Below are positions 31,809-43,816 of a DNA stretch of 64,000 nucleotides, in pieces. The DNA is from Artemisia argyi (taxonomy: Eukaryota > Streptophyta > Magnoliopsida > Asterales > Asteraceae), in the NCBI GenBank assembly GCA_030686995.1, contig CM060687.1, forward strand, positions 168,688,090-168,752,089, in the 5' to 3' direction. Under the pieces are notes generated by a model. The model was not told where the DNA came from, did no database searches, and worked only from the letters and a program-made list of their open reading frames with translations. Each line of letters starts with the position of its first letter. The stretch's first letter is position 1. The position numbers and the translations under genes are program-made.

Positions 31809-32185
31809 ATCATTTTAATTTGCTGAATTAAATGGAAAATTATTGTTTGGTACTGTTAATTTAGGCATTGTTTATGTTTTTCTATAGTGGGTATGTGTCT
31901 AGGGGTGTTTGTTTAAACTCGTACCAAAATGTCAAATCCTACATTAACACCCCTAAACACATACCCACTATAGCAAAACTTGAACAAGGCCTAAATTAAC
32001 ATTAACAAACAATCCGTTTCAATTTAATTTCGCAAGTTAAAATGATTAAATAAATAAATAAATAAACAAGAAGAATAACACCTTAATAAATGTATAATCC
32101 TTTGAATCAGCGGAGTCAATCTCTGAATAACTTCTACCTGTGTCGTATTTCGGGTTCTGACGAGCGTAATCAGCGCACCCTTGAA
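31675..32185. repeat. Inverted duplication, 236/240-bp arms with 35-bp spacer
   Basis: Left arm 31675-31910 (TTCAAGGGTGCGCTGATTAC...CTAGGGGTGTT) and right arm 31946-32185 (AACACCCCTAAAC...GTAATCAGCGCACCCTTGAA) are reverse complements over their whole length with scattered mismatches and small indels. Transcription through it would give a long hairpin RNA. Confidence 0.88.
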
Positions 32186-32640
32186 CACGTTTCATTCAGT
32201 AGGGCAACAACAAAAAGGCAAATCAACATCAAAATTGTTTAAACACATGCTAGTGGTTTGCCATGTTAAATAAATACCAAAATGCATACCTTTATTCTCC
32301 TCTGCTTGCTTTCCCTCCATGGGTTTTTTGGTCTGACCAAACACAGCTTCAAGGGTTGAAAATTCCTCACTGGGTCCATTTTTGAGAACTGTGAAATAAG
32401 AATGGGCAGATGATCAACAAAAGGTCAAGTCAAGTCATTACGTCTAAATTTAATTCTAAACAAGAACATTGCAACAATGTGCTAACCTTTCACCATAGCG
32501 TAGTTCCATAAGGTGTCTACCATTTCATCTGACACCTCATCTCCAGGCTTCCAGCTATCCTTATACGTTTCATAAAGATAATCTTTCATGTCTTCAGTCA
32601 ATGTAACTTTTCTCCAATCTTTGTTAGCTTGCAAGAATCA
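32186..32640 (-). pseudogene. Unrecognised exon-like pieces, minus strand
   Basis: Continuing the right arm on the minus strand there are two coding-like stretches with splice-like ends: ...GPSEEFSTLEAVFGQTKK... (about 32390-32290, ending before GTATGC) and ...LTEDMKDYLYETYKDSWKPG... (about 32640-32488, ending before GTTAGC). Together with the SYSEIDS-containing arm they look like three exons of one gene. The family is not recognised; it may be a transposon-derived or host gene fragment. Confidence 0.35.
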
Positions 32641-33160
32641 CGGTATGTTTGTGATTATTTTGTGTAATCGTTCTAGGGTTTGTAGGTTTGTGTGTCTGAC
32701 ACTGATAGGGGTTGCACACTAACAGTTGGAAAATGATCGGGTTTGCACAATAACAAGTGACCCAATAGGGTTGTAATAGCCGTTTTATATTCAGGGACCA
32801 AACCATTCAATTAGTAAAATGTGAAAAGACCAAAAAACCAGTTGACTTGTCAACTAACGTTGAAAAGTAACATCCGTCGGCCAAAATGGGGTGCCATGGA
32901 CCAAACGCGCAGATTTTGGAAAAAGAGGGTACCACGTACGCCCAATATTTATTTTTTAGGACCAAACGGGCAAATTTGGAAGAGTTAAGGGACTAACGGT
33001 GAAATTTTGTCTTTTTACTGATAGCCAAATAGTCTAGTTTTTCTTGATTTATCATCCTTTGTCCTTACTAAGAGTGTGTTTGATATGGGTATATAGGAAT
33101 GGGGTTATGAGTTTCATAATGATTAAATGTGTTTGCTTAGTGGGCCCAGTAATGAAATGC
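32641..33160. other. Noncoding DNA
   Basis: It has repeated phrases such as GGACCAAACG and GGGACTAACG but no recognisable element boundaries or gene. Confidence 0.35.
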
Positions 33161-33166
33161 GTATAT

Positions 33167-33913
33167 TAGAGCAATAGCAATCATCACACAAGTTAAAACT
33201 TAACACAGTGCCACGTCAGCTCCACATCAGCTTTAACATTTTCACCTTAACTCAAAAAAAATAAATAAATAAAAAATAAATCCATAATCAGAACTCAACC
33301 TTAACTCACCTTAACTCAACTTTAAAACAAATATTTTCAAATTCAACCCCTAAACTAAAACAAATACTTCATTTACTAAAAACCATAACATTCATTATTA
33401 AAATATATTACAATACGTTACGGAAAAAAAAAAAAAAAAAGCATTACGATTTCACTTGTAATAATAACTGCAAACATTTCTAACACCAACATAAAACCCA
33501 TATCACATCTTTTTGAAAATAGCCCATTACATATGTTCTTTTTGAAAATAGCCCATAAAGCCCAACACATAAACCCATATCACATCCAACATAAAACCCT
33601 AATAACACCTTCTTCTTCACCTCTGCACACCCTCTTCTTCAAAAACTGCAAATCTTCACCTCTGCGCACACACACAAACGCGCCCAGAAACATCATCAAA
33701 TGCAAATCGTCACCTCTTCTTCTTCACCAGGGAGCAAAAGTGTAATTTTTTTTTAATCAAGCGAGCTTTAACTCAGCGTTAAGTGGCTAATGCCACACGT
33801 TAACGCGAGATTCACTTGGACTGCCGTTGTGGTAACTCAGCTTAACGCGATGACATGGCAGCTCCACGTCACCCTTAACGCAAGCCTTGCGTTAGGGTTG
33901 CAAATGCTCTTAT
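33167..33913. mobile_element. Putative MITE with CCACGTCAGCTCCAC subterminal inverted repeats
   Basis: The left end TAGAGCAATAGCAA and inverted right end TAAGAGCATTTGCAA are similar, and GCCACGTCAGCTCCACATCA near the left end matches, inverted, GACATGGCAGCTCCACGTCA near the right end. CTTAACGC motifs repeat near the right end. No clear target duplication was found, so the boundaries are approximate. Confidence 0.5.
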
Positions 33914-34099
33914 AGTCATAGACTCATTACCCACCAATTTGGTATTTATGAAATTCATTCCGTGAGCCCCTCGTTTTCCACTTCAAAATTCAAATATCAA
34001 TATACTTTTTTCACACTGTATTTGTCATCCAATATAAAAAATTGTAGTCATACACTTTTTCATATTAATTGTCATTTTACCCCATACCAAATCTGATAT

Positions 34100-37000
34100 T
34101 GATTGCGTGAAAATCAATCTTATTATAGTATAGTAGTATTATATCGAAATGATCCGCGTGAAATACGGATCACCCGAGTCGTATCCAAGTGAAGGTGAAT
34201 GGAATCAAGAATATTGATTCGTAAAAATCATGAATTGAGAAGTGAAAAAGTGAAAATAGCAATCAAGTAATTCAAGTATTCACAAACAAAGATGAAATAT
34301 GCAAAGAGTACAAGCTAGTTATGCACAAAAGTCTAAAACGTAAAAACGGAAATGCAACCGCGTTATTTAAAACGTAACTTTTATTGAAAAATGATCCTAA
34401 AAACTTGAAATTATTTTCTAAAATTCTTAAACTACTAAAAAGAATTTTCAAAGAAAGAAAAATATTTTTTTTGACTTTTCTATTATTTTCTATGAATTTA
34501 TATTAATTTTTGTAATTTTAAATGAATTAAAAATGTAAGAAAATAGAAAAATAAGATGGAAAAATGAAAATTTAATTATGAAAATTCTAAAATATTATAA
34601 AAGAATTTCTAAAAATATTTTTGTATTTTTCACAGCTTTTTCTGAATTTTTATAGATATTTTGTTTATTAAAAACTATTTAAAAATGGATAAAATCAAAA
34701 GGAAATTAAGAAAAATACTAAATCTATTTAGAAAAATCTGGAAAAATTCCATAAAATCAAAAATATTAAAAAGAACTCTGAGAAAAATTTTGGAAACAAA
34801 TTGAATAGTATAAGTGCTTTTTCTAATGAAACTGCTTATCACAAGTGCTTATTTTTAAGCACTTGTGAACAAAACTGAGTGTAACTTTGAAAACAGTAGA
34901 AATATGCTTATGAGTGCTCAAATGTGCAAGATCAGATTAATAAAAGCTCAGAATCCAAAATAATACTCAATCAATTGAACAATCTTTAAGCATTAAGCTC
35001 ATGAAATAAGCAGTATATAAGTAATAAGTATCCAGAGCCAAATCACTATGCACAGAACCAACTCAAATAACAAATGATGCTCAGAAATTATCACCAAATA
35101 CAGATTCAATCACAATTACACAATTGCAGGCCTCCAAAACTCAATCAGAACTATGTCTCAAACAGCTTTAAGAACAAGCACAAAAAGCTCTTCTAATAAG
35201 CTCTAAATATCAAACAAGTGGGGGCAAATGAACACTAGCACTTCTGAGATCTCAAAACTCAAGATAAAGTAAATCTAATCCAATTATCTACCTAAATTGA
35301 CACCTAGAAAGCTGACCTATTCTGATGCACAGAGGAATTTTAAGTCCAAACAGTTGACTTCAGTTTATCTTTTCATTAAGCAAAAGTGTTCCAAATCAAC
35401 TTTTTCCTTTTGAAAATGCTTATCAGTCTTTCAAACTTCTAAAATCAACAATCTACAAGTTATTTTATTAAGAAATAAAATCTAGAGATAGACTAGAAGT
35501 TTAGTCCAAAAACCGAATACCAAAACTTTTTTTGACTTTTTGATTTAAAAATTACTTTGACTAATATGAGATTTAATAGCTAAATTCTAGTGCTAATTAG
35601 ATTTATTCAGCTATACTTACACTATTTTAAGCTAACTCTAGTTATATTCAAACTTATAGCTAAAATATACTAACAGATTTCTTACTCTACTAACTATATA
35701 GATGAAATTTATTTAACTTTGACTATTATAAGACTACCTTACTATTTTGATGAATTATTCCACTTCTATAACACTAACCTAATGTAAGTATGCTCAAATG
35801 ACAGGAATCCAACAACATCAGCTATCAATTATGTGCAGATCCAAACACACCTAATATATTGATTGAAATGCTACTACTCTATGACATGATCACACAGATC
35901 CACCAATCAAACAATAACACTGCAAAATGACTAAACAACAGTTACACAATCAACAATAAGCTCCTAATTCAAACAACTCAACAACAACTCACATCCATAT
36001 TAAAATAGTCACTTATTAAAGATATGTAAACTCAGAATCAATAAAGCTACAAGGATCTATGATCAACAAAGCTTAGTAACACAATCTTAAGCAACAATAT
36101 CAGCAATAGATTTCTATGTAACAGTAACAGCTATGCAAATTTAAAACTCTACTCAGATCTAATCAACAAGTTAACTACTAAATTCAAACAAACTAAACTA
36201 TGGATTTAAAACAACAATTATACTATAAGTCTAATGTAACAGTAATCAAACACAAATGACAAACTAAATCAGATTCTAAACATACTCCAAACTGAGATTG
36301 GTTAAACAGAATTTTACCAAATAAATCCCCCTCAGCATGAACAGAGGGGGTTCCCTTTGCTTGCCTGTCTTTAGACAGGCTGAGACCTTCCCTGTTTGTC
36401 TCAACTTATCTCAATAAACCACAACAATCATTGATTCTGATCCTTTGACCACAGTTGACCAATGCTCTATTTGATAAATTGAAATGAACTCAGCTAATGA
36501 TCAAGCTAGAAAGCTTATCTAAGCTGATATATAAGCTACTGCAGCTTATTTAAAGACTATAAAAGCTAGTTTTAAACATTTTTTTTTATTATTTTTTATA
36601 TTTTTCTGTTTTTTATTTATTTTCTATATTTTCTTTTGAAAACTATTTAGACGGTAAAATTATTCTAAGAGCTTAATGAGTTTATGAAAACCATTTGAAA
36701 ACAAGATTTAAAGCTTTGAGTAAACAATAAGCTACAATAATATTGAATAACAATGTAACAGTAAAGACAAATTAATGAACTAAATGAGAATTTTATTAAA
36801 AGTAAAACTGAATTACAAAGTAAAAATTATAAAACTAAATTGAGTAAACAATTTGACAGCATAACACTACTCTAAATTCTACATACAGAAATGAGAGAAT
36901 GGGACTCTATTTATAACCAAGGGTGAGAGGTTAGGTCTCAAATGCCAAGCTGGAAATCCACAACTCCTTGTGCTTTCTCTCTTCTGATCATAGCCCTTAG

Positions 37001-37851
37001 ATACGTTTTGTGCCTCTTTGATCATACCACAACCTTTGGATCATAATTGTGAGGCGTCAATACCAATAAGGAGCTGCCACTTGTCCCAAATGTGCACACA
37101 CTCTCTGTCCTTATCAGAAGCGTTCTAAAAGGCGAATTCAAAGCTTGGTATGACGCGTTCCCACCAATCCCACTCTGCCAAGTGTCTTTGATAACTCATA
37201 TACTCTCTCTGACACGTACTGTGCACGTGAGGTGTGCTTCTGGAAGCTCTAATAAGTAACTAATCAGGGTTAACTGAAGTAGAGTGGACCAATTGACCAG
37301 TATCTAGGGTTCATGGGATGATTGAGTGTTCTGGGAATTGGGGGAAAAGGGAAAAGCGGGGTAATAATATTTTGACCCTTTTGACTTTTTTGACCATGTT
37401 ATAATATTTTGACCGAGTATGGATGGGCTATGGGTATTTGGATTGGGCTTTTGAATATTATTTGGGCTTTGTGATTTTGGATAAGGCTTGGTAATAAACT
37501 TGGACTAGGCTTATTAGCTCAAATAATACAAGGACTAATTATGTAATTTGTTGAAATTCAAGGGCTGTTTCTATCAACTTTTCAAAGTATAAATCAAGGA
37601 CTAATTCTGCCAATCTTGAATACATGAAGGACTTATGTTGACATTTGGATCCCAGGCTTTGACTTTTTGACCATCTCCCACTCTCGTGCCCGTTTTTCCG
37701 GTTTTTGCTTGACTTTTTATCTTTTTGTGATAAATCTGTGCCTGCATATTCACAAACATAAAACACACAATTCTTTGGCATATTGTTAGGATAAGTAGTC
37801 TATTTGGGTCGGTATTTGGCCATAAAATGGTATGTGAATTAACACATACCA
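34100..37851 (-). mobile_element. Athila 3' LTR (left copy)
   Basis: About 3752 bp. On the minus strand it starts TGGTATGTGTTAATTCAC and ends CACGCAATCA. It matches 47960-51715 base for base over long stretches with scattered substitutions and very short indels. It is AT-rich with no ORF of note; GCCTGTCTTTAGACAGGC (36363-36380) is a compact perfect hairpin shared by both LTRs. Confidence 0.92.
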
Positions 37852-37866
37852 AAATCCCCCAGACTA
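37852..37866 (-). promoter_or_regulatory. Athila polypurine tract
   Basis: AAATCCCCCAGACT on the plus strand is AGTCTGGGGGATTT on the minus strand, directly abutting the 3' LTR start TGGTATG. It is the expected plus-strand DNA primer. Confidence 0.8.
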
Positions 37867-38610
37867 AGGTATTGTCGTGTCCTCACGCAATGTGATCAAT
37901 TCATGCTTTTGGGATAAATAATTTCACAACTCTTCCTACTAACTTTGTAAAGTAGCAAGGAGGTTCGAAAGAAGTAATAAAATCATTTATTCCCGCAAAC
38001 GCTCCGTTTTCCAAAATTTTTCCTTTATTCCTTTATTCCACTTTCACTTTTATTTTTGTACTTTTCATACTTCATACTTGTGATGATTTGTTGAACTTTT
38101 ATTATTTTGCAATAATTTTTAGGGTCAACGAGTAGAAACACTTCTATTTAAGAAGTGACCATACGGATAAAAATCGTCATCCTTGATTTTTCACGAGTCC
38201 CCAAACTAAGCGTACGAACGAGATCACAACTTATCTACAAGTTAGATGCTAACACTACTCATAATAGTTACTTGTGGAAACTCCTTACTCCCATGTCCTA
38301 GGTTTTGTATCTCAATATTTTATTTTTGTTGAGAAATGAACTGCTTCATATTTTCTCATTTCACTACTTTTTAGTCCCATAGTGACACCTAAGTTTAAAC
38401 GATAAGTAGTTATTCATTTTCTCTTAAGAACCACTGCAATAGAAATTCGGTCCACATCAAGGAATTTTGGTACATACAACATCATAAATATAAGTTGCGG
38501 AGTACTACACGTGCACCTCATGTGTCCAATTCAGAATTACACACATGCACCTCACGCGCCAACAACTTATTTTACATTCAAACTTTTATTCATCATAACT
38601 TTCATCTTTC

Positions 38611-38655
<45 letters not shown>

Positions 38656-39977
38656 CACTCTTCTCATATTTTTCATACTTTTCACTTTTTTCTTTCTTGA
38701 CTTTTCTCATAACATCAATGGAAGCTTATCGGGTAGCTCAAAAACCACATAGATAATCAACTTTTGACTTTTAATTTTTTCACTTTTTGCTCTTATTTTT
38801 GATGTTCCTTGATATGTACCCAACTTTTAAAGCAAAAATTCTCTTAAGAAAACAAAGAACTAAATATTATTCAAACCTAAATACCACTAATTAACCTAGA
38901 ACATCAATTATATATGGGTGACGTATCTGATGGGAGTAAAAAGGCACAAGTACCTCTCATGAGCACTAAAGAGAACCACTACTCCACGTTTAGCATCTAA
39001 CTTCTAAATAAACTCTATCATTTCTCGCTCTTCGCAATTTAAGATTCCAAATAATGAAACCCGCGAATACTTAGCCGATAATCAGCCACACATATATAAA
39101 GTCAGTTACGGAAACTTGCAAATTCTAGAAGAAGAATTCGCGTTTTCTAGCTCCTGATGTAAAAGACTAGCGAAAGCTTTTAAGCTGCACATGTATAAAG
39201 TCAAATACGGGAACTTGCAGATTCTTAAGAAAGAATTCGCATTTTATAGCTCCTGGTGTACAAAACTAGCACAAGCTTATATGATTATCATTGGTTAAGG
39301 GAACAAGCTAGGGCTCAACACGCCCGGTCAAGTCAAAATATTTATTCCTACTCTCGCCAGCAAGAAAGTCAACAAGGTGTCAAAACACTTATTCAAACTT
39401 TATTATATTTTTGCACAACTTTTTCAGCTTTTCCTCATTTTTTTTGCTTTTTCATGACTTTTTCATTCATTTTCTTTGAAATTTTTTGAAGTTTTCAATT
39501 TTTTCAAAATTTTTTTTTTGGTGGAAAAAACGGAGTTGCAAGAGTGCACGACATTGTGAAAAATGCAAGGTCAAAATCGAATCGAAGATTCACCCTCCCC
39601 CAGACTAGAATGAAATATTTTCCTCAATGTTTTTATGGGTTAAGGTAATCCTAACAAAATTCTAGGGCCGTTTATTAATTATGCCAAAGAAAACGTTAGT
39701 CGATAAGATTCACGGATATAGGATTTCCAATAGCACGGATGAATGAAACTCGAGTGGAGAGAAGATAACGAGCACGAGAGTCATCATAAATCATGGACAA
39801 TCCTAAACAAACATCACAAACAACCACGGAACATAAGAGTAGAAGAGGTACCCCCTCCTCACGTTATTTGTTAGAAAATAGAAAATAAGAAGATGAAATT
39901 GGATAAGCATGGATTGCCACCCACGAAGTGCTTTGTTTTTGATTTCCGAGTCACGTAGCTTGACTCGATCCCCGAAT
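37867..39977 (-). other. Noncoding region between Athila integrase and 3' LTR
   Basis: Athila elements often carry an env-like ORF here; none is visible. The segment holds a 43-nt poly-T run (38613-38655) and a 99-bp direct repeat (TATAAAGTCA..TACGG.AACTTGCA..., starting about 39095 and 39194). Frames across the poly-T run give only Phe strings and are not genes. Confidence 0.6.
38613..38655. repeat. Poly-T tract
   Basis: An uninterrupted run of about 43 T within the Athila 3' noncoding region. Confidence 0.95.
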
Positions 39978-41050
39978 TCAATCGTCCTTGGGGAAAGTTT
40001 GGAGATCCGGGACTACCATGGTTGGTACGTCCCCTCCAAAGTAATGTTTCAAACAGTGACCATTCACCTTAAAATTGGGACCATCAGTTTGAGCTAACTC
40101 AATGGTACCATAAGGGAAAACTTGGGTTATTGTGAATGGTCCAGACCAACGGGTTTTAAGCTTACCCGAGAAAATCTTTAAACGAGAGTTAAAAAGTAGC
40201 ACTTGATCACCAACGTTGAAAACGCGGTCTTTGATCTTGGCATCATGAAGTCTTTTTGTTTTCTCTTTATATATCAAAGAATTCTCGTAAGCTTGATCAC
40301 GGAGTTCGACTAACTCATTCAATTCAGCTTTTCTGTGATCACCCGCGGTTTTCAAGTCAAAGTTGGCATGTTTTAAGGCCCAGTAGGTCTTGTGCTCAAA
40401 TTCTAGGGGCAAATGACAAGCCTTCTCGTAAACCAGCTTATATGGTGTACACCCAATGGGAGTTTTGTAAGTGGTCCGGAAAGCCCATAATGCATCTTCT
40501 AATTTGTCGGCCCAAGAGGCACGGTGCTCTCCTACTGTCATTTCTAATATCCTTTTTAGGCCACGATTGGGCACCTCCACTTGACCACTCGTTTGTGGAT
40601 GATAAGCCGTGGAAAGAAAATGTGTGACACCATATTTAATCATTACTTTTGAAAATTGGTCATTGCAAAAATGGGTCCCACGATCGCTTATGATGGCTCG
40701 AGGTGCACCAAATCGGGCAAAGAGACTTTTTAAGAACTTAACAATGACTCGGGCGTCATTAGTGGGGAGCGCCTTCGCTTCAACCCATTTGGATAAGTAA
40801 TCGACGGCCACGAGAATGTACTTGTTTCCTCTAGATGACGGGAATGGCCCCATGAAATCGATGCCCCAAACGTCAAAAATTTCACAAACTTGAATAGCAT
40901 TTTGCGGCATTTCATCTTTTTGAGAAATTTTCCCTTGACGTTGGCAAGAATCACATGATTTCACCAATTCATGGGCATCCCGATATATCGTCGGCCAATA
41001 GAAGCCGGAATCGAACACTTTCTTTGCGGTGAAGTTAGCACCATGATGTC
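39978..41050 (-). pseudogene. Athila integrase, core and C-terminal part
   Basis: This is the 3' half of integrase, separated from its N-terminus by the solo LTR. It shows the end of the zinc-binding region ([10 protein letters not shown]), the core Asp residues in WGIDFMGPF and IISDRGTHF, and the region of the catalytic Glu in [10 protein letters not shown]. The C-terminal domain ([28 protein letters not shown]) follows, ending QTFPKDD. The ORF is open for about 346 codons. Integrase would insert the DNA copy into the host chromosome. Confidence 0.88.
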
Positions 41051-41055
41051 CCCCC

Positions 41056-42774
41056 TGTGGAAAACTAGAAGGGGGGGGGGGGTTGAATAGTTTTACGTCT
41101 TTTTCGTTTAATAAAAGTTTGCTTTTAAAGAATTGATGCTAATTGTAAAAACCTTTGAAGCTAAGGTATAGATACAAATTAATTCACATATATCACATAG
41201 ACACTACTTATTTAAAGTGTTGAATAGAAATTATAATTTCATATATCTCACTTAAATATAAGTTTGTATTTATATATGTATATGTGTTTTAATAATTGTA
41301 TATACTTATATTTCACTAATGTACAATTAATGTTGTAAATGGAACCTAGTTTGATCTTTATGTGAAATCAATATATGCACAACACACAATTATAACAATG
41401 TACGAAAAGCTAATAAGTAAGCAAGTAAAGAGTGAGAGATGGACAGATCAAATCGAGAGACAAAGGATTTATAGTGGTTCGGCTACAAGGACACCTTCCT
41501 TGCCCTACTCCACTCCCCGAGCACCAAACTCGAGAGTTTTCTTCACTAAGTCAATAACCTCCCTTATGGCGGAGAAAACCATACACAGCAAAAGCTTACA
41601 CCAATTTATGACACAAAGCAAAATGTCGAGTTCTAATCGTAGCTAGAACCAATATCACAACAAGTATCACACCACACCTTCTTCACACCTTTTCACTTCT
41701 TCTATACTTCTTCACACCATAAGTATCTTCACGCCTTCACAAATACTTCACAACTTCAATGTCTTGCAACTTCAATGTCTTGCAACTTCACAACTTCAAG
41801 GCACTAACGTCTTCACAACTTCAAGCCACTAATGTCTTCACAACTTCAAGCCACTAATGTCTTCTAGTCTTCTCCACTAGGAAGCTTCAATTTCTTCACT
41901 ACTAGTCACTATTGCTACTATCTCCTATCACCACTACTATCCAACACTACTTCTTCACTTCAAGTTCCACTTCACACTTACAACAATTCTAGATTTTATA
42001 ACTAAATCTAGCTAACTAATACATACACCTTATTCACCAAACTATGAAGGATTTACAAGAAGAGATAAACAAGCAACTTAGATAGCAAGATGATACTAAG
42101 TTGTAATACTTCTAATAGAAGTATTCTTCTCTTTGCACTTGAGTGTTGAGGCTTGAATCACTTTGAAACAAAGATTAATGTATATATGATCAAAGGATTT
42201 TTAGAGGATGGAGATGGATGTTTAGATCAGAAAGTTTTTAGTGCAAAAAGGTGAGAAAAATATGTGGAATGATCCAGTATTTAAAGGGCCAGAAAATACT
42301 GTTCTGGAGCATGCCGGTCCCCTTAATTCGGGGGCGGTCCCTTTAATGATTAAGGGGGCCTCCTAGTATAATTAAGGGGGCCGCCCTCCTGAACGTTGGA
42401 TTTTCTTGTCCTTTTGTGAGGGAAATTTTTCTGGATTAGATTTGCCATTTTTGGTTGAAAATTTGAATTCATAAATTTGTAATGAATTAAACATATTCTT
42501 TTAATGCCAAAAATGTTTTATAAAAGATATAAAATGTTTTGTGACATTTTATAAATATCTAGTGATTAACAAAAGTGTTCCTTTGATCTTATAATACATT
42601 AAACACTTTGTTTATTCATACCTTAAGTGATTAGATGGTAAAGGTGAGTATTTACTACTAAATACTTGTTTATGTCATGATCTTTGGTTTGATGAGTTTT
42701 CATTTTGTGATTATCAAAACATAGAGATATCGAAAGATATGAATAACGTTTTTAGTCATTTATTTATATCAACA
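41056..42774 (-). mobile_element. SIRE solo LTR inserted in the Athila integrase
   Basis: It begins TGTGGAAAACTAG and ends TTATATCAACA like the SIRE LTRs at 13030 and 55899, with CCCCC on both sides (41051-41055 and 42775-42779) as a 5-bp target duplication. No internal sequence remains, so it is a solo LTR left by LTR-LTR recombination. At 1719 bp it is longer than the other two (1235 and 1301 bp) because of a CT-rich tandem region (CTTCACAACTTCAAGCCACTAATGT repeats, about 41750-41880). TATA-like TTTAAATA is on the minus strand at 42285-42278. Confidence 0.93.
42313..42388 (-). promoter_or_regulatory. Palindromic module in the solo LTR
   Basis: Four half-sites of the CCCCTTAA/TTAAGGGGG type (CCGGTCCCCTTAAT, CGGTCCCTTTAATG, TTAAGGGGGCCTCC, TTAAGGGGGCCGCCC) sit just upstream of the minus-strand TATA-like box, the same position as in the other SIRE LTRs. 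Confidence 0.55.
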
Positions 42775-43135
42775 CCCCCGTGGGTCCACTATGGCATGCC
42801 TTAAGAATTTCAACGGCTTCCGTGCCGTGAACACACCGCCGGATAACTTGATCCGCACAGACTTTGAACAAATAGGGGTCGTCCCAAAAATAATGTTGGA
42901 CATCTTTAAAGAATTTCTTCTTTTGTTGGGACGACATCCCTTTCCTAATGAAATTCCCCGCATGGTAATTCGCAAAATCGGCGAACCATGGGGTACTTTG
43001 GTCAAGTTTAGTCACACTCCCAAGTGTCTCGAGAGGAAATGTTTTGGTGATTTCCTTGTTCTCGAGAGCACTTTGATGGGGGTTCTCAAGTCGTGAAAGG
43101 TGATCAGCAGCAAGGTTCTCAGCTCCTTTTTTGTC
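42775..43135 (-). pseudogene. Athila integrase N-terminal part with the RNase H-integrase connector
   Basis: It reads through [40 protein letters not shown] and [20 protein letters not shown], where it is cut by the solo LTR just before the HHG of the zinc-binding motif. TGA at 43138-43136 separates it from the RNase H frame; related elements have Trp there. Confidence 0.8.
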
Positions 43136-43816
43136 TCATATTTTGACATCAAATTCTTGGAGTAAAAGAACCCACCGCATTAAACGTGGCTTAGCATCTT
43201 GCTTTTCCATTAAGTATTTCAGGGCTGAGTGGTCCGTATACACTATGCATTTCTTAAGTAGCAAATAAGGTCTGAATTTCTCGAAAGTATAGACAACCGC
43301 TAACATCTCTTTTTCGGTAGTTGTGTAGTGATATTGGGCGTCATTCATGGTCTTACTTGCATAGTGTATAGGTTGAAAGTATTTGTTCTTACGTTGCCCC
43401 AGAACTGCACCAATGGCATAATCACTTGCATCACACATTAGCTCAAATGGTAAGTTCCAATCGGGGGCAACTAAGATTGGTGCCTCCGTTAACTTCTTCT
43501 TCAAGAAATTAAATGCATCTACGCATTCATTTGTGAAGTTAAACGGAGCATCCTTCTCTAAAAGGTGGGTCAGAGGCCGGGCTATTTTGGAGAATTCTTG
43601 AATAAAACGTCGGTAAAAGCCAGCATGACCAAGGAAACTTCGAATTCCTTTGACGGTTGTAGGATGAGGTAGCTTAGCAATAACATCTACTTTAGCTCGA
43701 TCTACCTCAATCCCAAATTTGGATATCTTATGGCCGAGGACTATGCCCTCTTTAACCATGAAGTGGCACTTCTCCCAATTTAGAACTAAATTAGTGTTTT
43801 CACATGGGAGAGGCAA
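43136..43816 (-). pseudogene. Athila reverse transcriptase thumb and RNase H
   Basis: [31 protein letters not shown] and the RNase H stretch [29 protein letters not shown] and [11 protein letters not shown] are visible, with the RNase H Asp and Glu residues present. It is in a different frame from the preceding reverse transcriptase and joined by a small deletion at about 43790-43810. Confidence 0.85.

Noticed and set aside
38495..38756. Frames with long Phe runs
   Set aside because: Translation of a 43-nt poly-T tract inside the noncoding end of the Athila element.
40256..40800. Plus-strand ORFs over the Athila pol region (also 42791-43096, 45092-45328 and 46046-46456)
   Set aside because: Shadows of the minus-strand gag/pol frames with no recognisable domains.
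41056..42774. Full SIRE element between two LTRs inside Athila
   Set aside because: A single LTR-length unit with one TG and one CA end and matching CCCCC flanks; no internal sequence.
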